Below, one piece after another: positions 15,553 through 23,046 of a stretch of 23,235 nt of DNA. Under the pieces are notes generated by a model. That model saw nothing but the letters and a program-made list of their open reading frames with translations, was not told where the DNA came from and did no database searches. Position 1 is the stretch's first letter, and each line of letters opens with the position of its first letter. The stretch comes from JBBSEZ01 sp038239195 (GTDB lineage Bacteria; Planctomycetota; Planctomycetia; Gemmatales; Gemmataceae): NCBI GenBank assembly GCA_038239195.1, contig JBBSEZ010000121.1, positions 1-23,235 on the forward strand. The letters are read 5' to 3'. A program made the position numbers and the translations under genes.

Positions 15553-15581
15553 ATGTCTCACTCAGCCCCGCGCAGAGTATA
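15553..15581 (-). repeat. Right terminal inverted repeat of IS630
   Basis: Read on the minus strand it starts TATACTCTGCGCGG and ends GAGACAT, matching the left end at 22 of 29 positions. Bases 15580-15581 are the second copy of the TA target. Confidence 0.75.
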
Positions 15582-16290
15582 TTGTCTTGGGAATGATTTT
15601 GGTCGGCCCAGGGGCTGTGACGATGCCGGGGTGTTTCCCGCACGTGCAACCACAGCGGTAACGGCGGCGACGGATCAGGCGGCGATGGGCACGCACCTCG
15701 ATCTCCAGGACCGTGGGGCCCTCGGTACCGGGAAAAGGAGCAAAGGCTTGGCCACATTGTTGGCAGTGTTGCTGGTCCGCTGGTAGGTCGTGGATTTCTT
15801 CGACCACGGGCAAGTGGCTGTAGTCGCGACGCTTGGGGCCAGGCTTGCCGCGTTGCTGTCCGCGCCGGCGGCGTGCGGGAGGCGGCGGCGCGGCGCCTGG
15901 AGGGAGGGCCGGGGGGGCCGTTGCCGCTGCGGAAGCCGTCTCGGTCTTGCGGCCGAAGAGTCGTTGTTCCAGTTGACGTACACGCGCTTGCAAAAGGGCG
16001 TTTTGGGCTTTGAGGTCTTGTTCGCGAGCGCAAGCGCGTTGCCAGGCGTTGCGATAATAGCCGAGGTCGCGATAAGCGTCGTAGTTCGCTTGCAGCCGGG
16101 GGCAGACGGGACAAGGTTCGGTTGGCTGAGGGCCGGTGGCAGAAGGGGGAGACTTCAAAGGGCACGGCGGCGCCGGCGGTTCATCGGCAGAAGAATCGCA
16201 GGCCGGAAGAGGCGCGTTGTCGGACAAGAAGGGGACCGGAACACGCTCCGGCGTGAAACTGAAAACAGATGCCGATGAGTTTCCCGACAT
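15580..16290 (-). pseudogene. IS66-like transposase, N-terminal part only
   Basis: About 237 residues of an IS66-type transposase survive. The order matches the family: a low-complexity N-terminus, CPVCPRL, a leucine-zipper stretch (LKAQNALLQARVRQLEQRLF) followed by GRKTE, a Pro/Arg-rich linker (PPPPARRRRGQQRGKPGPKR), the zinc-binding segment (QQHCQQCGQAF and YRCGCTCGKHPG) and the conserved KIIPKTIYS, where the IS630 copy interrupts it. The DDE catalytic domain that should follow is missing from the window. The reading frame continues five residues into IS630 before a stop at 15562. There is no good ribosome site at the ATG at 16290. Confidence 0.78.
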
Positions 16291-16360
16291 GACTTTGGTT
16301 GTAGGCGCCTCCTGCTGCCGCGGCTAGAGTAGGGGCGACTACGGGTTCGCCGATTGTTTA

Positions 16361-16406
16361 CAACCGAATTTCGGAGCCATAGGGCTCACGCCGCGCCGCT
16401 CGCCTG
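16361..16406 (-). repeat. Right arm of the 46-bp inverted repeat
   Basis: Reverse complement of 14132-14177 with 4 mismatches. The inner part up to 16389 is the right end of the IS66-like element. The outer 17 bases (16390-16406) are identical to the outer bases of the left arm but inverted, so they are not a normal direct target duplication. Confidence 0.85.
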
Positions 16407-16427
16407 GCCCTTTCCACTCTGAGTCCT

Positions 16428-16490
16428 GAGTTGTAAAAACGTTTTGGCGCTGTCGCCGACGCAATCGAGGAGGACGGCGATGAAGGCGAA
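16428..16490 (-). pseudogene. Possible fragment of a GNAT toxin
   Basis: Immediately after the antitoxin stop, a minus-strand frame reads FAFIAVLLDCVGDSAKTF. This resembles the conserved GNAT segment near the C-terminus of TacT-like toxins (a hydrophobic strand, then Asp, an acidic turn, Ala and Phe, followed by the last helix). The rest of a toxin of about 170 residues is absent, and the mobile-element end begins 38 bases further on. The match is short and judged by eye. Confidence 0.3.
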
Positions 16491-16492
16491 CG

Positions 16493-16819
16493 TCAGCCTT
16501 CGAGGGCCACGTGCCGTTCCCGTGTCCCCTGTAGCACCTGCCCCAGGCGCTGCGCGTCGGTCAGTTGGGGCGTTTCGTGCAAAGCGCGCCAGAAGGCCAA
16601 TTGCTCTTCGGGAGACAGGGCGAAGGTCTGCTCGCGGGCCACGTGAACTTCGCGCCTCGCCTGCGCGACCGTCCGTTCGCGGACATAGTCGCCCACGCTG
16701 ATCCGGCGCAGGGCGGCGGCTTGCTCGAGGAGGGCCTTGCTCTCCTCGTCCAGGCGGACCACGAGGCGGCTGGGGGGAGGGGGCTTGTTCGTCGTGGGGG
16801 GCGTGCGTCGTTTGGGCAT
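16493..16819 (-). CDS. DUF1778/TacA-like ribbon-helix-helix antitoxin
   Basis: 108 residues. A basic Pro-rich N-terminus precedes a ribbon-helix-helix DNA-binding domain: strand RLVVRLDEES (18-27), helix KALLEQAAALRR, turn ISVGDYV and a second helix. The C-terminal part has LSPEEQLAFWRAL (69-81), the pattern by which TacA antitoxins wrap around their GNAT toxin. In this family the antitoxin is normally followed at once by a GNAT acetyltransferase toxin that modifies aminoacyl-tRNA. No such gene follows here; only a short GNAT-like fragment and then the IS66-like end. It is therefore an orphan antitoxin. Candidate operator repeats lie 18-41 bases upstream of the start. The ribosome site is weak. 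Confidence 0.75.
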   Translation of the reverse strand: MPKRRTPPTTNKPPPPSRLVVRLDEESKALLEQAAALRRISVGDYVRERTVAQARREVHVAREQTFALSPEEQLAFWRALHETPQLTDAQRLGQVLQGTRERHVALEG

Positions 16820-16836
16820 GCGCGACCGCTTTCATC

Positions 16837-16860
16837 CGATTGGGCGATTGCCGTACAATC
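16837..16860. promoter_or_regulatory. Candidate operator of the antitoxin gene
   Basis: CGATTG occurs twice in direct orientation (16837-16842 and 16845-16850), and the second copy forms a palindrome GATTG-5 bases-CAATC (16846-16860). Ribbon-helix-helix antitoxins usually repress their own promoters by binding such short repeats. The position 18-41 bases before the start fits autoregulation. This is a pattern match only. Confidence 0.35.
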
Positions 16861-16921
16861 AAGTCTCCAGGACGTCGGCGCTTCAGAGGAAAGGGCCCAG
16901 CCCTCCCACCGCGAGACCTTG

Positions 16922-19444
16922 TTACCCCTCCTTCGCAAACGCCGCCAGCGCCGGCGTCAGCCGCTCGATCTGCTTCTCCAGCTCCGCGCACGCCTTCGCC
17001 GCGTCCTTCAAGTCTCCCTCTCGACCCATCGTCTCCAGCCGCTGCGCCACGTTGCAGGCCCCCGCCGCCCCGAAGGTGCCGGCCCCACCCCGCAGCGCGT
17101 GCGCGGCACGTTGCAAGAGCGCCGCGTCTCCCCGCGCGATGGCATCGCGCACGGCCGCCAGCCAGCCGGGGCACTCGGCGTCGAACATTTCGACGAGCTC
17201 CCGCAAGAGCTCTCGGTCTCCGCCCACGCGCTCGAGGGCAACCTCCCGGTCCAGCACCTCCGCGACAGGCCCTGCCGCGGGCGCGGCCGCCTCGTCCGCC
17301 GCCTCTCCAGGCACCAACTCGGCCAGCACTTGCCAGAGCTCCCGCGCCTGAATCGGCTTGGAGACGTAGCCGTCCATGCCCGCCGCCAGGCAGCGCTCGC
17401 GGTCCCCCTTCAACGCGTGCGCGGTCATGGCGACGATCGGCAGGTGCCCGCCCGCCTTCTTCTCGATGGCCCGGATGGCGGCGGTCGTCTCGAAGCCGCC
17501 CATCTCGGGCATCTCAACGTCCATCAGCACCAGGTCAAAGGCCTCTTTCTCCAGCGCGACGAGCGCCTCCTTGCCGTTGCCGGCGACCACCACCGAGTGG
17601 CCGCGCTTCTCCAGCACGCGAACCGCCAGGCGCTGGTTGACGAGGTTGTCCTCCGCCAGGAGCAGGTGCAGGGACCGCTGGGCCTCGCGCGGGGGGGCCG
17701 GGGCGGGCCCCGGCTCCGGGCCGCGCTGCTGGACAAGGCGCAGCGCGCTGGCGATCGCCCGCAGCAAGTCGGACTGCTTGATTGGCTTCATGAGGTAGGC
17801 GGCGATCCCCAGTTGCCGGCACCGGGCCACGTCGCCGGGCTGCCCGCCGGACGTCAGCATCACGAGCGTGGTGCCGGCGAGCTCCGGGCTCTGCTGCACT
17901 CGCTCGGCGAGCATGAAGCCGTCCATCCCCGGCATGTGGCCATCGATCAGGGCCAGAGCAATCGGTTCGCCCGCCGCGTGCGCGCGCTCCAGGGCCACCA
18001 GTGCCGGTCGGCCCCCGTCTACCACCGTCACCTTCATCTGCCAGTGCCCGAGGACCTCTTCGAGGATGCGCCGGTTGGTGGCGTTGTCGTCCACCACGAG
18101 CACCGAGCGGCCCTGCAGCGTCACCGCGGCGCTCGTCCCCCGAGCTCCGGCCGTCCCCTCTGCCCCCCGGGCCAACGAGGCGGTGAAGTGAAACGTGCTG
18201 CCCTCGCCGGGCTCGCTCTCGACCCAGATGCGGCCGCCCATCATCTCCACCAGCCGGGTGGAGATTGTCAGGCCCAGCCCGGTCCCGCCGTACTTGCGCG
18301 TGGTGGAGGTGTCCGCCTGGGAGAAGCTCTGGAAGATCAGCCCTTGCTTGTCCTTGGGGATGCCGATGCCGGTGTCGCGCACCTCGAAATGGAGAGCGGC
18401 TCGCGAAAGATCGGGAGCGCCTTTGTCTTCCTTCGCCATGCCGACGTGAACGACGACTTCGCCCTTCTCGGTGAACTTGAGGGCGTTGCCGACCAGGTTG
18501 ATGATGATCTGCCGGAGCCTCCCGAGGTCGCCCACCAGTTCGTCCGGCACGTCGGAGGCCACGTGGCCGACCAGCTCGAGGCCCTTCTGGTTGGCGCGGA
18601 AGGCGAGCGTGTGCAGGGTGTCGCCGAGGCCCTCGCGCAGATTGAAGTCGATGGCGTCGAGCTCCAACTTGCCCGCCTCGATCTTGGAGAAGTCGAGGAT
18701 GTCGTTGATCACCGTCAGCAGGGCGTCGGCCGAGTTCTTCACGATGTCGAGGTACTCGTGCTGCTCGGCGGTGAGCTCCGTGTCGAGGACCAGCTCGGTC
18801 ATGCCGATAATCCCGTTCATCGGCGTGCGGATCTCGTGGCTCATCCGGGCCAGGAAATCGCTCTTGGCTCGGTTGGCGGCGTCGGCGGCCTCGCGGGCCT
18901 TGAGCATCTCGGCCTCCGCCCGCCGGCGCTGGAGGATCTCCTCCTTGTAGCGCTGGTTCAGATGAACGACGTCCTCGAAGGCCGACACCAGAACGTCGAG
19001 CAGTTGATGGCGCCCGGCCGAGAGGTCGAACTCGCGACCCAGGAACGTGGCTCGAGGCGAGATGGCCTCCCCGCCCGCTTCGCGCGCCAGCACCCGGTGG
19101 ATGCGGCCGACGATCTCGGCCGACTCGCGGTCCTTGGTCATGAAGCCGTCGGCGCCGGCCTCCAAGCCGCGCAGCACGTTCACCGGGTCGGCCTGGGTGG
19201 TATGCACCACCACGGGAAGGGCGCGGAGCCGGGGATGGCCCTTGATGCGCCGGCACAGGTCGAACCCGCTGTCGCCGGGCAGGTTCAGGTCGCTGAGCAC
19301 CAGGTCGAAGCGCCCTTGCCCCAGCCGGTCGAACGCCCGCTCGGCGTCCGGCACAGTCACGACCTCGTGCCCCGCCTCTTCCAGGATCATGGCGAGTTTG
19401 CAAGCCTGCGTGGGGCTGTCTTCGACGACGAGTATGCGAGACAC
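16922..19444 (-). CDS. Hybrid histidine kinase REC-HisKA-HATPase-REC-REC-Hpt
   Basis: 840 residues, no signal peptide or membrane helix, so cytoplasmic. Domain order: receiver 1 (1-125, Asp52 in LVLSDLNLP); coiled linker (about 160-195); HisKA with phospho-His203 (MSHEIRTPMNGIIG); HATPase (N-box NLVGNALKFTEKG about 316-328, DTGIGIP 357-363, GGTGLGL 386-392); receiver 2 (446-570, Asp501 in LALIDGHMPGMDG); receiver 3 (591-712, Asp642 in LVLMDVEMPEMGG); Hpt with His782 (AAHALRGGAGTFG). All phosphotransfer residues are present, so a complete phosphorelay can run in one chain. The N-terminal receiver could be the input from the CheA encoded in the same operon. The GTG start at 19444 was chosen for the GGAGAGG before it; only 11 bases separate it from the cheB stop. 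Confidence 0.9.
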   Translation of the reverse strand: MSRILVVEDSPTQACKLAMILEEAGHEVVTVPDAERAFDRLGQGRFDLVLSDLNLPGDSGFDLCRRIKGHPRLRALPVVVHTTQADPVNVLRGLEAGADGFMTKDRESAEIVGRIHRVLAREAGGEAISPRATFLGREFDLSAGRHQLLDVLVSAFEDVVHLNQRYKEEILQRRRAEAEMLKAREAADAANRAKSDFLARMSHEIRTPMNGIIGMTELVLDTELTAEQHEYLDIVKNSADALLTVINDILDFSKIEAGKLELDAIDFNLREGLGDTLHTLAFRANQKGLELVGHVASDVPDELVGDLGRLRQIIINLVGNALKFTEKGEVVVHVGMAKEDKGAPDLSRAALHFEVRDTGIGIPKDKQGLIFQSFSQADTSTTRKYGGTGLGLTISTRLVEMMGGRIWVESEPGEGSTFHFTASLARGAEGTAGARGTSAAVTLQGRSVLVVDDNATNRRILEEVLGHWQMKVTVVDGGRPALVALERAHAAGEPIALALIDGHMPGMDGFMLAERVQQSPELAGTTLVMLTSGGQPGDVARCRQLGIAAYLMKPIKQSDLLRAIASALRLVQQRGPEPGPAPAPPREAQRSLHLLLAEDNLVNQRLAVRVLEKRGHSVVVAGNGKEALVALEKEAFDLVLMDVEMPEMGGFETTAAIRAIEKKAGGHLPIVAMTAHALKGDRERCLAAGMDGYVSKPIQARELWQVLAELVPGEAADEAAAPAAGPVAEVLDREVALERVGGDRELLRELVEMFDAECPGWLAAVRDAIARGDAALLQRAAHALRGGAGTFGAAGACNVAQRLETMGREGDLKDAAKACAELEKQIERLTPALAAFAKEG

Positions 19445-19455
19445 GGTCCTCTCCT

Positions 19456-20496
19456 TCACTCCGAATCCTTCATCCTTGAAATGAGCCGCGCCGGGATCGC
19501 CTCGAGCGGCAGAACGAGGTCGGCGAGCCCGGCGGCGACCGCGACGCCCGGCATGCCCCAGACGACGGAACTTTCCTCGTCCTGAGCGATGGTCTGGCCG
19601 CCGGCCAGGCGGACCGCCCGCAGCCCCGCCACGCCGTCCTCGCCCATGCCCGTCAGGATGACCGCGACGACCGCTGGCCCGACGGCCCGGGCGACGGACT
19701 CGAACAGAAAGGTTCCGGCGGGGCGGAACCCGCCGACGGGCGGGGCGTCCGAGAGCAGGACCGTGGACAGGCCCGTGATGCCCAGGTGTCGTTCGTCCGG
19801 CGCCAGGTAAACCGTGTGGGGCTGGAGCGCCTCGCCCTGCTCGGCCACCTTTACCACCAGGTCGCAGCCCCCATCCAACCAGCTTACGAGCCCGGTCATG
19901 AAACCGGGAGTGTTGTGCTGGACCACCAGGATCGGCGCCGGGAAGTCGCCCGGCAGTTGCGACAGCACGCGCTGTAGCGCCCCCGGTCCGCCCGTCGAGG
20001 TGGCGATGGCGACGACCGGCTTCCGCGCGAGGGCCCGCGGCACGGCGCGCCTTGCCGCGGGATCGGGGCGAGCGGCCGGCCGCCACTGGCGAACCACCTT
20101 GACTTGCGCCATCGTCTTGACCGTGGCGACGAGCTTCCGGGCATCTTCCTCGAAGGTCGGCGAGCCCGGCCCCGAGGGCTTGCGGACGGCGACGAGCGCG
20201 CCGGCCCGGAGCGCCTGCATCGCCACCTCGACCTCGCGCGTTTCCAGGCTCGCCGTGACGATGACGATGGGCGTCGGCGTCGAGATCATGATTTCTTTGG
20301 TGGCGGCGAAGCCGTCCAGGCGCGGCATGCGAACGTCCATCGTCACCAGGTCCGGCTTGAGCTTTTGGGTCAGCTCCACGCCCTCCAGGCCGTCCTTCGC
20401 TTCGCCCACGACCTGGATCTCCGGGTCGGCGCGCAGGACCTCCACGAGCAGCGCGCGAGCGGTGGCGGAGTCATCGACCACGAGAACGCGGATCAT
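19456..20496 (-). CDS. cheB: CheB chemotaxis methylesterase/glutamine deamidase
   Basis: 346 residues with both CheB domains. The receiver (1-120) has Asp8/Asp9, phosphoacceptor Asp54 (LVTMDVRMP) and Lys107. The methylesterase (about 160-340) has the catalytic Ser167 (IATSTGGPGAL), His194 (VVQHNTPGFM) and Asp287 (LTGMGEDGV). It removes methyl groups from the chemoreceptor when phosphorylated by CheA, giving adaptation. The ATG at 20496 has GGAGG 6 bases upstream; a GTG two codons earlier is too close to this site. A 32-bp perfect hairpin lies 24 bases upstream of the start, between this gene and cheA. No cheR is visible, so it should lie further right, outside the window. Confidence 0.94.
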   Translation of the reverse strand: MIRVLVVDDSATARALLVEVLRADPEIQVVGEAKDGLEGVELTQKLKPDLVTMDVRMPRLDGFAATKEIMISTPTPIVIVTASLETREVEVAMQALRAGALVAVRKPSGPGSPTFEEDARKLVATVKTMAQVKVVRQWRPAARPDPAARRAVPRALARKPVVAIATSTGGPGALQRVLSQLPGDFPAPILVVQHNTPGFMTGLVSWLDGGCDLVVKVAEQGEALQPHTVYLAPDERHLGITGLSTVLLSDAPPVGGFRPAGTFLFESVARAVGPAVVAVILTGMGEDGVAGLRAVRLAGGQTIAQDEESSVVWGMPGVAVAAGLADLVLPLEAIPARLISRMKDSE

Positions 20497-20519
20497 TCTC
20501 ACCCTCCTCCGTCGGGAGC

Positions 20520-20599
20520 CCTTCGTGCTTAGTCCTTAGTGCTTAGCAAAGACAGATACCTTGACCTCTTTGCTAAGCACTAAGGACTAAGCACGAAGG
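20520..20599. repeat. Perfect 32-bp inverted repeat between cheA and cheB
   Basis: Arms 20520-20551 and 20568-20599 are exact reverse complements with a 16-base loop. The arms are far more AT-rich than their surroundings. There is no T-run after the stem in the direction of transcription, so it is not a standard terminator; the stem ends about 12 bases before the cheB ribosome site. It could stabilise the cheA message or tune cheB expression, or be a dispersed repeat. Confidence 0.92.
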
Positions 20600-20604
20600 A
20601 CTAA
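20577..20604. repeat. Two 14-bp tandem repeats at the cheA stop
   Basis: GCACTAAGGACTAA (20577-20590) and GCACGAAGGACTAA (20591-20604) differ by one base, and a partial third unit (GCTAA) precedes them. They form most of one hairpin arm, and the cheA stop codon (TAG on the minus strand, 20603-20601) lies inside the last unit. Confidence 0.85.
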
Positions 20605-23036
20605 AGCAATTGCGCGATCGTTTCGAGCAGGTTCTTCTGATCGAAGGCACTCTTGACAAGATAGGCGTTGGCGCCGACCTCGGCGCCCCGAGCCTTGTCC
20701 CCCTCGCTCTCGCGGGCAGTCACGAGGACCACCGGCACCTCGGCGAAGCGCTTCGAGCGGCGCACGGCGTCGGCCAGCGAGAAGCCGTCCATGCGCGGCA
20801 TGTCCACGTCGCTGACGACGAGGTCGGCCCCGCCGTCCTGCAACAGCTCCCAGGCGGCCTGGCCGTCGGCGGCGGCCACCACCTCGTAGCCCGCCGCCTC
20901 CAAAATGCTCTTCTCCAGGGTACGCGTCGTGACCGAGTCGTCGGCGACGAGGATGCGTTTCTTCGCCTCCGCGGCCGCCCCTTCCGTCAGAGCGGCTAGC
21001 CTCACCGGGGCGCCCTGGCCCAGGGCGCCGCGAATCAGGTTCGCCGCGTTTAACACCAGGGCGATGCGGCCCGAGGGGAGGATGGTCGCGCCGGAAATTT
21101 GCCGCGCCCGCCGCACCCGCGCCCCCAGGTTCTTGATCACGATCTCTTGTTCGGCGAGCAGTTCGTCCACCACGAAGGCCATCCGCTTCTCGCCTGCCGC
21201 GACGATTGCCGTGGGCTTCTTCCGGCCTGCGCTCGCCGATTCGCGGGCGGTCAGGCCGAGCGTTTCGGCCAGCGAAGCGACTGGCAGCGGCACCTCCCCC
21301 AGCGCGAGCATCTCCCGCCCCGCCACGGAAACGAGGTCGTCGGCACTGATGCGCACCAGCTTCTGCACGTTCGTCCCCGCCAAGGCAAACGTCTGCCCCC
21401 CGGCCTCGACGAGGAGCGCGCGCAGCGTCGTCAGCGTGAGCGGGACGCCCAGCGTGAACCGCGTCCCCTGGCCGGGGACCGACGTCAGCTCCACCGTGCC
21501 GTGCAGCGCCTCCACCCGGCTCTTGACCACGTCGAGCCCCACGCCGCGGCCGGAGACGTCCGTGATGATCCGCGCCGTCGAGAAGCCCGGCCGAAAGATG
21601 GCGCTCATCAACTCGCGGTCGTCCGCCGGCTCGGGCAGCCCCTTGCGGCGCAGTTGCTCGCGCAGGGCCTCCCGGTCGATCCCCCGTCCATCGTCGGCCA
21701 CGCTCACCTCGACCTGCGAGCCGCGAAACACGGCCGTCACGACGATTCGCGCCTGGGGCGGCTTGCCGGCCTTGCGGCGCTTGTCCGGCGGTTCGGCGCC
21801 GTGGTCCACCGCGTTGCGCACCAGGTGGCGCAGCGGGTCCTTCAGCCCCTCGAGGACCGAGCGGTCCAGCTCGACGGCCCCGCCCTCGACGACGAGCTCC
21901 ACCTCCTTGCCGACGGCCTGGGCCAGGTCGCGCACCATCCGGTCGAGCCCCTGGCAGGCGTCGGCGAAGGGGAGCATGCGCACGCGGCGCACCTCGTCCT
22001 CCAGCGCGTCGGCCGCCTGCTTGAGCTGGCGGTAGTCCCCCGCCATGTTGGCGGCCAGCCGGTCCAGCCCCTTCTCCAGGTGCCGCAGCCGGTCCCCCGT
22101 CTGCCCCAGCACCGCGCCCACGCGGCGCGGCACGCGCAGGCCCTCACTCGCCGGCTCGCGCAAGGCGGTCGAGCCGTGGGGGCCGGGGCCGTCGCGCTCC
22201 AGCCATTTCCCCAGCGCCTTCTCCATGCCTCGCCACTCGGCCGCCCAGTGCGCCACTTGCTCGCGCAACGCGGTCAGGTCCTCCGCGCGCGACTGCACGC
22301 GACGCCGGGCCACGAGCAGTTCGCCGTTGCGGGCGAGGAAGGCGTCCAGCTTGTCTGCGGCGACGCGCACCGTCGCCGCCTGGGCCGGTTCGGGCGCCGC
22401 TTCGGCGGGGCGCTCCTTGGAGGGAGGGCGAGAGGTTGGAGGGCGAGGCCCCTGCCGAGCCTCTTCCACAGGCTCGGCGGGGGCCTCGCCCTCCCATTCC
22501 TTCGGATCGGGCTTGGGAAGCCTCTTCTCGCGCTCCGCTTTGACTGCCGCGACCGGCTCGCTCTTCGCTGCGCGGGCCGGGACGCGCGGCGGGTCAGCGG
22601 GCGCGACCGCTGACCGAGGGGCCTCCAGGGCGCTGCGGCTAGCGGCGGCCTCGAGACGAGGCAGGATCGCCGCCAGCGGAGCGCTGCTCAGGTCCTGCTG
22701 CTCGCGCAGGCGCATCCCCGCTTCCTCGATCGCGTCGGCGGTCCCGAAGAGCAGGGCAAAGAGGTCGGGGCCCAGCACCATCGCGCCGTCTCGCGCCGCC
22801 TCCAAAATCTCCTCCAGTTGGTGGCACGCGCTCTCGACCAGCCCCACGTTCACCGAGCGCGACGCGCCTTTCAGACTGTGTGCCGTGCGGAAGAGCGTCT
22901 GAAGCAACTCGGCCCGCCGCTTGACGTCGGCCTCCTTCTCCAGGGCGAGGAGGTCGCGGTTGAGCGTGCCGACGTGCTCCTCGAGTTCTTCGAGGAACGT
23001 CGTCATGAGCCGCTGAATCAGCTTGTCTTTGTCCAC
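20601..23036 (-). CDS. cheA: CheA histidine kinase fused to a receiver domain
   Basis: 811 residues. Domain order: Hpt/P1 (1-115) with His53 (RTAHSLKGASRS); a long Pro/Ala/Glu-rich linker (about 130-225) with no clear P2 domain; dimerisation and helical region (about 226-360); P4 ATPase (N-box HLVRNAVDHG 404-413, DDGRGID 448-454, SGRGVGLDVVK 495-505); P5 CheW-like domain (about 530-680); C-terminal receiver (693-811) with Asp743 (LVVSDVDMPRMDG). This is the layout of CheA-receiver hybrids such as WspE and FrzE, in which the attached receiver acts as sink or modulator. A REP-like palindrome encodes residues 181-200 in the linker. The GTG start has AAGG upstream, and the gap from the receptor gene is 10 bases. 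The stop codon lies in the tandem repeats. Confidence 0.93.
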   Translation of the reverse strand: MDKDKLIQRLMTTFLEELEEHVGTLNRDLLALEKEADVKRRAELLQTLFRTAHSLKGASRSVNVGLVESACHQLEEILEAARDGAMVLGPDLFALLFGTADAIEEAGMRLREQQDLSSAPLAAILPRLEAAASRSALEAPRSAVAPADPPRVPARAAKSEPVAAVKAEREKRLPKPDPKEWEGEAPAEPVEEARQGPRPPTSRPPSKERPAEAAPEPAQAATVRVAADKLDAFLARNGELLVARRRVQSRAEDLTALREQVAHWAAEWRGMEKALGKWLERDGPGPHGSTALREPASEGLRVPRRVGAVLGQTGDRLRHLEKGLDRLAANMAGDYRQLKQAADALEDEVRRVRMLPFADACQGLDRMVRDLAQAVGKEVELVVEGGAVELDRSVLEGLKDPLRHLVRNAVDHGAEPPDKRRKAGKPPQARIVVTAVFRGSQVEVSVADDGRGIDREALREQLRRKGLPEPADDRELMSAIFRPGFSTARIITDVSGRGVGLDVVKSRVEALHGTVELTSVPGQGTRFTLGVPLTLTTLRALLVEAGGQTFALAGTNVQKLVRISADDLVSVAGREMLALGEVPLPVASLAETLGLTARESASAGRKKPTAIVAAGEKRMAFVVDELLAEQEIVIKNLGARVRRARQISGATILPSGRIALVLNAANLIRGALGQGAPVRLAALTEGAAAEAKKRILVADDSVTTRTLEKSILEAAGYEVVAAADGQAAWELLQDGGADLVVSDVDMPRMDGFSLADAVRRSKRFAEVPVVLVTARESEGDKARGAEVGANAYLVKSAFDQKNLLETIAQLL
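22438..22494. repeat. REP-like palindrome inside cheA
   Basis: Arms 22438-22462 and 22470-22494 (25 bases each) are reverse complements with one mismatch, around a 7-base loop. On the coding strand it translates in frame as WEGEAPAEPVEEARQGPRPP. Peptides containing GEAPAEP recur in planctomycete proteins in my experience, which suggests a mobile or dispersed palindrome tolerated in a disordered linker. Confidence 0.85.
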
Positions 23037-23046
23037 GTGCTTGCCT

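Larger units (their letters stand above)
14412..15579 (-). mobile_element. IS630-family insertion sequence
   Basis: An element of about 1168 bp with imperfect 29-bp inverted ends, a TA duplication on each side (14410-14411 and 15580-15581) and one transposase gene split over two frames. All hallmarks of IS630 (Tc1/mariner superfamily) are present. It lies inside codon 237 of the IS66-like transposase remnant, so it arrived after that element. The gene looks intact apart from the frameshift, so the copy may be functional. Confidence 0.85.
14149..16389 (-). mobile_element. IS66-like element remnant, interrupted by IS630
   Basis: The boundaries are set by inverted ends starting GTGAGC, similar to the GTAAGC ends known for IS66. 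The right part (15582-16389) carries the N-terminal third of an IS66-type transposase. The left part (14149-14409) is about 260 bp and has no recognisable catalytic sequence. The IS630 copy between them accounts for about 1.17 kb, so only about 1.07 kb of the older element remains, against more than 1.5 kb needed for an intact IS66 transposase gene. The element must have suffered an internal deletion as well as the insertion. It should be unable to move by itself. Confidence 0.7.

Noticed and set aside
16565..19585. Plus-strand open frame of 1006 codons
   Set aside because: Antisense to the hybrid kinase and antitoxin; the kinase frame has every expected motif and this one has none.
20520..20599. 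Intrinsic terminator between cheA and cheB
   Set aside because: The stem is perfect but no T-run follows in the direction of transcription, and the cheB ribosome site lies directly downstream.
20577..20604. CRISPR-like repeats
   Set aside because: Only two and a bit adjacent 14-bp units with no spacers and no cas genes.
21099..22613. Plus-strand open frame of 504 codons
   Set aside because: Antisense to cheA; His/Arg/Leu-rich and without domains.
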